DNA of 7,590 nt, taken from contig JAKVBZ010000150.1 in the NCBI GenBank assembly GCA_022448645.1, forward strand, positions 1 through 7,590. Reading direction: 5' to 3'. Of the stretch, positions 1 to 6,712 are shown in pieces (position 1 is the stretch's first letter; each line of letters opens with the position of its first letter). The DNA is from Pirellulaceae bacterium. Lineage in GTDB: Bacteria; Planctomycetota; Planctomycetia; Pirellulales; Pirellulaceae. The position numbers and the translations under genes were made by a program. The notes under the pieces are model-generated. The model saw nothing but the letters and a program-made list of their open reading frames with translations. It searched no databases and had not been told where the DNA came from.

Positions 1-2811
1 CAGTCGGGAGTCGAAGACATCTCCGCCGGAATGGGAGTCACCAGGAGCGACTTTGATCGCGACGGATGGATGGATCTCTACGTCAGCAACATGTTCTCGT
101 CTGCCGGCAACCGCATCGCCTACCAGCGGACATTTAAACCGCGCGCTGCCGACGAAGTACGTTCGTTGTTTCAAAGGCACGCACGTGGCAACACCTTGTT
201 TCGAAACACGGGCAGAAGTGGTTCGTCACCCTTTTCTTTTGTGGATGTCAGCCAACAACATGGTGTTACGATGGGACGCTGGGCCTGGTCGTCTCAATTC
301 GCAGATTTGAATAATGACGGATGGGATGATTTGCTGGTGGCCAATGGCTACATCACAGGGAATCACCCCAATGATTTGTGAAGCTTTTACTGGCGGCAGG
401 TCGTGTCGCAATCGCCTCTTCATTCCCGACAGCACCCTACGATGCGGAGAAAGTACAGCGATGCATGGGACGCATTGAGCCATTTGCTGCAATCTGGCCG
501 AAGTTTTAGCGGACACGAACGCAATTGCTGTTTTTTGAACCTGGGGAACATGCCGGGCGCTGGCGCCCAGTTTGCCGATACATCCGCAACCAGCGGATTC
601 GACTTTCCCGATGACGCCCGTGGACTGGCGCTGGTCGACTGGGACCAAGATGGTGATCTGGACGTCTGGACCAGCAACCGTACGGGCCCGACGGTACGAT
701 TCTTGCGAAACAATCTCGACCAAGAAGCGAACTATTTGTCCATTAAACTCGAAGGTCGCTCGGGAAACCGCGATGCCATCGGAGCACGCATCAGCGTCCA
801 TCTTTCCGGCGACGATGAAACGGGTTCTCCATTGACGCGAACGCTTCGCGCAGGTTCGGCCTACCTCTCACAATCCAGCAAGTGGCTACATTTTGGCCTG
901 GAACCGCAGTCCGTTGTCGCTCGCTGTGTCGTCCGCTGGCCCAATGGCCAGGAGGAAGACTTTTCCGGTATCGATTTGCAAACCAGCCGACGATACGTGC
1001 TGCGTCAGTCAACTTCTGTCGCAGTGTCGTGGACAACATCTGCACGCTCGCTAGCCGTGTCCCCGACGCCGTCACCCGAGCCGCCTACCAACGCCGCCGC
1101 CGTCCGTCTCTTCAGTCGGCCGCTCATGCCCAAAATAAATTACCAAGACTTCACAGGCCAAACCATGGCGTTGGACAAATCCGTGGGGCAACCGATGCTT
1201 GTCAGTCTTTGGGCTACTTGGTGTTCACCCTGCATTCGCGAATTCACCGAGTGGTCGAATCATGAGCGGGAGATTAGAGATGCGGGTCTTCAGATTATCG
1301 CACTGAGTGTCGACCAATTGGGCACGGCAGCAGCCAGTGACGAGGCAGTGCAACCGCAAGAAGTCCTGCAAAAGATTGATTTTCCTTACGTCTCCGGTTG
1401 GGCAACCACCGAACTGGTCCAACAATTCGACCTCGTACAAAAAGCTGTTTTACAGCGAGATCGTCCGTTACCCTTGCCAGTCAATTTTTTGTTGGATGCG
1501 GAAGGTCGATTGGCCATCCTCTACAAAGGCCCCGTGGGCCTGCAACGTTTGGTCACCGACGTCAAGTCGCTCAACATCCGGCCCGACGCATCCCGCCAGT
1601 TGGCGTTACCGTTCGCCGGTCGTTGGCTTCATCCGCCAGCGCCCACCAGTATGTCGCGCAGGACGGTCCGGCAATTGGGAGAAATGGGACAAGTTGAACT
1701 CGCTATTCGCTATGCTCGTCGTCTCGAGCGGCAAAGCCAACAGTCTACCGTCGCCAACGATCCGCCAGCTGCGCTGGACCGCACCGAACTGGCCAACGTG
1801 TTCGCGACGCTGGCAGACACGCTGCGTGAACGGGACCACCTGGATAAAGCGTTAGAGAACTACCGGCACGCATTGACCTACGACACCAATCACAAGCGAT
1901 GTCACCTTGCCTTGGGAGAGATGTTAGCCCAAGCAGGAAATCTCGACGACGCCGCACGTTACTTCGAACGTGCTTTGGATAACCACCCGAATGATCCCGA
2001 AGTATTGAGCAATCTAGGCGTGATGCGGATGCGAAAGGGACAAGTACAGGAGGCGCGCCTCTTGTTTGAGCAGGCTCTCCAGGCGCGCGCCGGAGATCCC
2101 GACATCTTAAAGAACCTGGCAACGGCGAATTTACGTCAAGGAAAAATTGACGACGCGGCGTCGCAACTGGAATCGGTGCTCCACATGCGGCCTGACGATC
2201 CCGGTGCGCTGTACAACATGGCATATATTCGCATGGCGCAGCAACGGCCTGCGGACGCCGAGGCGATCTACCGGCAGTTCCTCCAGATTGAGCCGGATGA
2301 TGCCCAAGCCTGGAACAGTCTAGGTGTTGCCTGTTTGCGACAAGACAAAGCCAATCTGGCGCGCGAATACTTTGAGAAAGCGTTAACGCTCGACACCCAT
2401 TTGAGCTCAGCTCGGCTCCAAATGGGACTGCTGTTGAGAGACGAAGGTGATACCCGAGAAGCTGCCGCACATTTCCGGGAATTGCTGGAACACACGCCAG
2501 GCTCAGCAGAAGCTGCATCCGCTGCACTGGAACTGGCTTGGATCTTGTCCACACATCCAGACGCGGACGTCCGAGACCCGGATTTGGCCTTGAAGCTAGC
2601 CGAACGAATATGCGAAGCACATCAATACCGATCGGCACGTGCCTTAGAGGCACTTGCAGCCGCACATGCCGCAGCGGGCCAATTTGATCAGGCCCAAGCT
2701 GCAGCAGAAAAGTTACTCCAGCTGGCTCGCGAACAGGACAGTCCACAGCTCATCGCACGCGTCGAGGCACACATCGTAAGATTTCGTGAAGGACTTTTAG
2801 TGGAACCGTAG
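1..2811 (+). CDS. CRTAC1-like FG-GAP/ASPIC-UnbV protein fused to thioredoxin-like domain and TPRs; probable selenoprotein with in-frame UGA (5' partial)
   Basis: The frame is open from base 1, so the N-terminus, presumably with an export signal, lies outside the window. It runs to TAG at 2809-2811 (936 visible residues), interrupted only by TGA at codon 127 (379-381). Counted in window codons: FG-GAP/integrin-like calcium-binding motifs at about 17-32 (DFDRDGWMDLYVSN), 98-115 (DLNNDGWDDLLVANG) and about 213-227 (DWDQDGDLDVW); an ASPIC/UnbV domain at about 244-334; a Pro/Thr/Ser/Ala-rich linker at about 338-369; a TlpA/redoxin-like domain at about 380-527 with W-C-S-P-C at nt 1219-1233; then seven successive 34-residue TPRs and two looser ones at about 595-912. 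The peptide before the TGA (NGYITGNHPNDL) and the one after it (SFYWRQVVSQSP) join smoothly as one family segment, so I annotate a single CDS with Sec at codon 127. An alternative is a split gene with a GTG start at 403, but that start would fall within the FG-GAP region and has no signal peptide and no well-placed ribosome site. FG-GAP propellers and TPRs usually mediate protein or ligand binding; the thioredoxin fold suggests extracytoplasmic thiol chemistry. The substrate is unknown. The domain calls are firm; Sec decoding is an inference. Confidence 0.85.
379..381 (+). other. In-frame UGA, probable selenocysteine codon
   Basis: TGA sits in the same frame as at least 126 upstream and 809 downstream sense codons. 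The local peptide reads NDL-U-SFYWRQVV. No frameshift or second stop is present and family motifs continue on both sides, which fits recoding better than decay. TGA also serves as a normal stop in this genome (6544-6546 ends the nitrilase gene), so a general UGA reassignment is unlikely and a local signal would be needed. A nonsense mutation or a base-call error remains possible. Confidence 0.72.
393..409 (+). promoter_or_regulatory. Candidate bacterial SECIS hairpin
   Basis: Directly visible stem: GCGGCA (393-398) pairs with TGTCGC (404-409), six pairs including one G-U (396/406). The five-base loop GGTCG (399-403) has G at its first two positions. The loop begins 18 nt after the TGA. Bacterial SECIS elements lie within the coding region about 15-40 nt after UGA, with a short stem and a G among the first loop bases, recognised by SelB. 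From memory, the E. coli fdhF element has a GCAGGTC core at nearly the same distance from its UGA; here GCAGGTC spans 396-402. A wider pairing of GGCG (392-395) with CGCC (413-416) is an alternative fold. Binding by SelB is inferred. Confidence 0.68.
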
Positions 2812-2846
2812 AAGGTTGGCCGGTGGGCGCATGACCTTTGTTTCAA
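2811..2846 (+). terminator. Possible weak intrinsic terminator after the CRTAC1-like gene
   Basis: Immediately after the TAG stop, AAGGT (2812-2816) can pair with ACCTT (2834-2838). Inside, GCC (2819-2821) can pair with GGC (2826-2828). T-rich TTTGTTT follows at 2837-2843. The stem is interrupted by an asymmetric internal loop, so this is only a moderate candidate. It would separate the upstream gene from the LamG gene. Confidence 0.35.
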
Positions 2847-2936
2847 AACATGATCCAAACTCGCTGGCACAGAACCATCTTAATCGTTTTTAGAAACTTA
2901 TCATCCTCACAGATGTTATCATAACCACACAACTTC

Positions 2937-2964
2937 TTGATTCTTGGTACAACAATTCAATAGT
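2937..2964 (+). promoter_or_regulatory. Weak sigma-70-like promoter candidate for the LamG gene
   Basis: TTGATT (2937-2942) and AATAGT (2959-2964) are 16 nt apart, each matching four of six consensus bases, in an AT-richer tract just before the ATG at 2987. Planctomycete promoters are poorly defined and AT-rich DNA yields such matches by chance. No clear Shine-Dalgarno site precedes the ATG. The rest of the 2812-2986 gap holds no gene that I can see. Confidence 0.28.
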
Positions 2965-2986
2965 CTTTCAATCTCTAGAAAATCCA

Positions 2987-5677
2987 ATGAAACGTATCAC
3001 TACAGCGATTTTTACTGTCAGCTTAATTTTCGTAGCGCCTGCCGGTGCAGATACCGTCGCACTCTGGTTATTTGATGACCCTGCTGGACTGCCCATCGCA
3101 CATGATTCCAGCGGCAACGGCTACCATCTGACACTGGGCCCTGACGCAACAATCGTTGCAGGTGGACAATTCGGTGGAGCGTTGGATGCCGATGCAACCA
3201 ACGAAGATGGCCTGGGCGCGTTTCGCTACCGGGCAGAAAAACCCCTCAACCCTGGTGACGAAGATTGGACGTTGGAATGTTGGCTGAAAGCCAAGCCGGG
3301 AATGGTCGCCGACAACCGAATCTGGGGGCTGTCCGGAGTCAACTACATCGATTATGGACGCGGCGATTCCCTGCAGGGATTGTTCGTGGCCAGCCGGTAT
3401 CTGCCGCTTGACGGGGTGGAAAGCTGGAACAAACCGACTGGTGACTTACAGGCAGACAACCAGTTTCATCACTTTGCCGTGGTCTACGATTCGACTGCGG
3501 AACAGCTCCGACACTACTTTAATGGACAGTTGCAGTTCACGGCCCCCGGCAAGTGGAAGGACGTTCCAAGCGGAAAAGCACCCTACGCAAACGTCATCAT
3601 GCCACCGCATTATCCGATGCTGCAAATAGGTTGCCGCGACGCGTACCAACAGTGGAATCATCGAGAAATTCATCAACACGACCGCCACATGAAAAAATTT
3701 CAGGGCTACATCGACGAGATGCGTTTCTCTGATGAAGTTGTTTACCATTCCGATTTTACCCCACCCCCTTCGTTCGCACGGCCCACCATTCACGTTTGGC
3801 CGTCAAAGATCAGTTTGGTCGCGACCCAAGAAGAGCTACCTTCGTCACTTCGAGCATATTTTGCGATCTGTGCGACGGGACGAGCAAGTACTCAGGCGAA
3901 AATCGTTCCTGACAAACCGTGGCTGCAGGTCACTTCCCTTAGCGGTTCCTCCAAAACGGCAGAGGGCTACACTCACGCCACGATCGTCAACACGTCAACA
4001 CTCGCCACTGGAAAACACACAGCAACGTTAACGGTAATCACAGATTCAAAAAACATTGAAGTGCCGATGACTGTGACCGTTCTGGGAACCAAAGATGTGA
4101 TCGAGGTAGGCGATCGAAAACAGTTATTCATCGACGAACGTTTTATTGCCAGCCAAACGAATGTGAAGCTGCATACCAACCCACCTGTCAAAATGGGGCC
4201 ACTCATCGAAAACGCCCATTATCCTCGCAACATCGTTTACCTCGAGGATCAGAAGGTGTGGCGCATGTATTTGGCCCCTTGGTCGAATTTGGAACGTGCC
4301 GAGTCAACTGATGGAATCCATTGGAAACGATTTGGACAAGGAGAAATTGTCTACGAATCCGAGCAAGAACCGGGCAAACTGATCCCACTCAATTTTGCTG
4401 CCACCGTCATGCTCGATCGACAGGACATTCCTGAGCGTCGCTTTAAGGCCTTTATGGAAGTAACGACTCATAGCCTGGACGCAGACGGGTATGAGATCGC
4501 CTCCAATCAAGGAAAAGAGAACAAGCGTTCCTTGGCTGGCGTCTATGCCATGTATTCGTCGGATGGGCTACGGTTCAAAGTTTCTGGACGGGTGTTACCG
4601 ATATTGCCTGAGTTCGTGTCCTTTGCTCCCCAATGGGATCCCAACATCGACAAATATGTTTCCTATTTTCGTTGCGAAAACGCGGGTGTGCCAGGAATCA
4701 CAGCTGTGCAAGGCTGTCAATTCTTTTACCACTACGGATTCTCTTACGAACAGCCCGAAAAACTCGTCACGGCGGTAGCACCGGACACGATGGGTCACCC
4801 CGGCTTCGAGAATTTACGTTCGGTCGCACGCATCGAGGTCGACGATTTGCTGCAACCGTGGCCAACTTCTCCCGACGCGGAAGAAACCACGATGTATGCC
4901 ACCAGCCAACAAGTTCCGATGGTGTTTACGGCTGACCATTGGGATGGCTTTGCCGATTACTATGTGCATTCGACCATGGTCTATCCGTATGCCGAAAACG
5001 TTTACTTAATGTTTCCTACTTACTTTCGTCACTTCCATCCCTCTCGACAGCCCTACTTTCACGGCTTCGACGATGCGAACGGACCACTGGAAACAGTTCT
5101 GGCTGTCAGCCGCGATGGCAAGAATTGGAATCGGCTCGACCGCAAAGCCTATGTGGAACTAGGACGAAATGACGAGTGGGATCGAGGTAGAGCCATGCTG
5201 GGATTGGGAATGGTTCGACATGGAAACAATCTGTACCAGTACTATTGGGGTGGTCCGACACTCCATGATTCGCTGATATTGCGCAAGGATTTGCCGGAAC
5301 CCAAAAACAAATTCGGAGGTATTGGTTACGTCAAGCAGCGTTTGGACGGATTCGTCTCGGCCGACGTCGACTATCAAGGGGGCTCCCTCACGACCCCACC
5401 GATTCGCTTTTCGGGCAATCGGTTACAAATCAATCACAAGTGTGGCGGACAAGGAACGATTTTCGTCGAACTGCGCGATGCGAACGGAGTGCCACTGCCA
5501 GGCTTTACCCTAGGCGACTGTGAAGAAGTAGCTGGCGACGATGTTGCTTGGGAAATCCGCTGGCGTGGTAGCGCGGATATTTCTCAGTTTGCCGGACAAC
5601 CAATTCGACTACATTTCAAGATGCGGCATGCGAAACTATACGCATTTCAGTTCGTACACACCAACAAGGATGAATAA
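2987..5677 (+). CDS. Secreted LamG-domain protein with Ig-like domain and GH32/43- or sialidase-like beta-propeller
   Basis: 896 residues from ATG. The N-terminus has two basic residues, a hydrophobic core and a likely signal peptidase site near residue 21 (PAGA|DTVA), so the product is probably exported. A LamG/concanavalin-like domain spans about 22-260 (starts VALWLFDDPAG, includes WTLECWLKAKPG and ends YIDEMRFSDEVVY). An Ig/BACON-like beta domain covers about 267-366. A propeller-like region spans about 373-770, opening with RKQLFIDERFIAS and carrying Asp-box-like S-x-D-G-x-x-W/F motifs at 440-446, 524-530 and 708-714. A C-terminal beta-sandwich (about 785-892, from RLDGFVSADVDYQGG to KLYAFQF) resembles a tail I recall from many planctomycete exported proteins. 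The fold suggests carbohydrate binding or hydrolysis, but I cannot assign catalytic acids, so activity and substrate are open; a purely binding role is possible. It lies 41 nt upstream of a nitrilase-family gene and has a convergent paralogue at 6713-7590. Confidence 0.88.
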   Translation: MKRITTAIFTVSLIFVAPAGADTVALWLFDDPAGLPIAHDSSGNGYHLTLGPDATIVAGGQFGGALDADATNEDGLGAFRYRAEKPLNPGDEDWTLECWLKAKPGMVADNRIWGLSGVNYIDYGRGDSLQGLFVASRYLPLDGVESWNKPTGDLQADNQFHHFAVVYDSTAEQLRHYFNGQLQFTAPGKWKDVPSGKAPYANVIMPPHYPMLQIGCRDAYQQWNHREIHQHDRHMKKFQGYIDEMRFSDEVVYHSDFTPPPSFARPTIHVWPSKISLVATQEELPSSLRAYFAICATGRASTQAKIVPDKPWLQVTSLSGSSKTAEGYTHATIVNTSTLATGKHTATLTVITDSKNIEVPMTVTVLGTKDVIEVGDRKQLFIDERFIASQTNVKLHTNPPVKMGPLIENAHYPRNIVYLEDQKVWRMYLAPWSNLERAESTDGIHWKRFGQGEIVYESEQEPGKLIPLNFAATVMLDRQDIPERRFKAFMEVTTHSLDADGYEIASNQGKENKRSLAGVYAMYSSDGLRFKVSGRVLPILPEFVSFAPQWDPNIDKYVSYFRCENAGVPGITAVQGCQFFYHYGFSYEQPEKLVTAVAPDTMGHPGFENLRSVARIEVDDLLQPWPTSPDAEETTMYATSQQVPMVFTADHWDGFADYYVHSTMVYPYAENVYLMFPTYFRHFHPSRQPYFHGFDDANGPLETVLAVSRDGKNWNRLDRKAYVELGRNDEWDRGRAMLGLGMVRHGNNLYQYYWGGPTLHDSLILRKDLPEPKNKFGGIGYVKQRLDGFVSADVDYQGGSLTTPPIRFSGNRLQINHKCGGQGTIFVELRDANGVPLPGFTLGDCEEVAGDDVAWEIRWRGSADISQFAGQPIRLHFKMRHAKLYAFQFVHTNKDE

Positions 5678-5718
5678 AGCAGGCCATTACGTGTCGTTGT
5701 TCCAAGGTAAGGTGAAAT

Positions 5719-6546
5719 GTGAGAATTGCCACGTGCCAGTTTCCCATCTCCGCCAACATTCGCCGCAACACTACCGCCCTGGCGAACCAATTGGTTGCGG
5801 CAGCCAAACAGGGTGCTCAGGTAGTACACTTTCCGGAATGTGCCTTGTCGGGTTATGCAGGCACAGACTTTCAGGATTGGTCGCGATTCGATTGGGATCT
5901 ACTGCTCGAAAAGAGCCGCCACATCGTCGACCTGGCAAAGAGGCATCGAGTCTGGTTGCTATTCGGTAGCAGCCATCGCTTACGCCGCCATCTTCCTCAC
6001 AACAGTGTTTATGTAGTGAGCCCCTCCGGTCGAATCGTCGACCGCTACGACAAAAGATTTTGCACCCGCAGGGATCTTCAGTATTATTCTCCTGGTAACC
6101 ATGCGTGCAGATTTCGAATTGGCAAGCTTCATTGTGCGGTTACCATTTGCCATGATGTGCGTTACCCAGAGCTATTTCGAGATCATAAGCGGTCGGGTGT
6201 GAACATCGTTTTTCAATCGTTTTACAATGCCAGGGCCGAGGGCAGAACAGACCATTCGGATATCATGCATGCTACCGTACAAGGACATTCCGGTTCGAAT
6301 TACATGTGGAGTAGCGTGGCCAATGCGTGCGGCTACTATCAATCATGGCCGAGTATCTTTGTATTGCCTAACGGTGCGATCTCCGGACATTTGCGTCAAC
6401 ATCGCAGCGGCATACTCATCAGCGAAGTCCACCGCAACGAAAAATACCGCGATGCGTCGGAGTTTCGAGACATGGCGATGCAAGGAGTCTTGCACAGCGG
6501 CAAAAAGGTGAACGAAGCCCGTAGTCGCAACCGGACGGAACTATGA
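5719..6546 (+). CDS. Carbon-nitrogen hydrolase (nitrilase superfamily)
   Basis: 275 residues, a normal length for a single-domain CN hydrolase. The start is GTG: an in-frame TGA lies at 5713-5715, two codons upstream, leaving no room for a longer protein, and MRIATCQFPIS is a typical superfamily N-terminus. An AGGTGA sequence at 5710-5715 may serve as the ribosome site, though it is close to the start. The catalytic triad is visible: Glu40 in HFPECALSGY, Lys112 in RYDKRF and Cys144 in VTICHDVRYPE. The family cleaves amide, nitrile or carbamoyl C-N bonds through a cysteine acyl-enzyme. There is no signal peptide, so it should act in the cytoplasm. The 41-nt gap from the secreted LamG gene on the same strand suggests co-transcription, and the cytoplasmic amidase may act on a product imported after extracellular degradation (inference). 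The specific substrate cannot be named. The stop is TGA, and reading past it gives only nine codons before TAA. Confidence 0.9.
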   Translation: MRIATCQFPISANIRRNTTALANQLVAAAKQGAQVVHFPECALSGYAGTDFQDWSRFDWDLLLEKSRHIVDLAKRHRVWLLFGSSHRLRRHLPHNSVYVVSPSGRIVDRYDKRFCTRRDLQYYSPGNHACRFRIGKLHCAVTICHDVRYPELFRDHKRSGVNIVFQSFYNARAEGRTDHSDIMHATVQGHSGSNYMWSSVANACGYYQSWPSIFVLPNGAISGHLRQHRSGILISEVHRNEKYRDASEFRDMAMQGVLHSGKKVNEARSRNRTEL

Positions 6547-6606
6547 TGGAAATGGGATTCCAGGCCGCCAGGATAAAGCTGTGACGCATGACGGTTGCCA
6601 TTTCAA

Positions 6607-6633
6607 GTAGGATGGGCCTCCGGCCCATCCTAC
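6607..6633. repeat. Perfect 12-bp palindrome, REP-like element between convergent genes
   Basis: GTAGGATGGGCC (6607-6618) and its exact complement GGCCCATCCTAC (6622-6633) flank a TCC loop. The perfect stem and three-base loop lie 60 nt past the nitrilase stop. The trinucleotide CAA borders both sides. No T-tract follows on either strand, so it is not a classical intrinsic terminator, though so strong a hairpin could block transcription or protect the mRNA 3' end. Similar GTAGGATGGGC palindromes are, to my recollection, dispersed in Pirellulales genomes, which would make this a REP- or MITE-like repeat. Only one copy is visible here. Confidence 0.7.
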
Positions 6634-6680
6634 CAACAGTCAACCGCATCGCACATAGAAAATACTTCACCGTGCTGCAT

Positions 6681-6703
6681 CAGAAAAACACCAGCGACGC
6701 TGG
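6681..6703 (-). terminator. Intrinsic terminator of the minus-strand LamG-family paralogue
   Basis: On the minus strand CCAGC (6703-6699) and GCTGG (6695-6691) form a five-pair GC-rich stem with a GTC loop, followed by TGTTTTTCTG (6690-6681). The hairpin begins 9 nt after the gene's TAG stop (6715-6713). Position, stem and T-run all fit a Rho-independent terminator. Confidence 0.72.
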
Positions 6704-6712
6704 AAAACCTTG

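Noticed and set aside
226..801. 191-residue minus-strand open frame spanning the TGA region
   Set aside because: Antisense to clear FG-GAP/ASPIC coding sequence, with no family features of its own.
1745..2746. 333-residue minus-strand open frame
   Set aside because: It lies wholly antisense to the TPR region and is rich in Arg, Pro and Cys without recognisable motifs; a shadow of the coding strand.
403..2811. Independent 802-residue gene starting at GTG 403
   Set aside because: It is in the same frame as the upstream part, starts inside a continuous FG-GAP family region, has no export signal, and the start lies in the SECIS-like hairpin.
5717..5722. ATG-TGA minimal start-stop overlapping the nitrilase GTG
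   Set aside because: A six-base coincidence of the ATGTGA sequence; nothing else suggests a regulatory upstream ORF.
5541..5969. 142-residue plus-strand open frame overlapping both the LamG gene end and the nitrilase start
   Set aside because: It overlaps two well-supported genes in another frame and shows no domain.
6544..6576. Readthrough or Sec decoding of the nitrilase TGA stop
   Set aside because: Only nine codons follow before TAA, the protein already has full family length, and I see no SECIS-like hairpin at the right distance.
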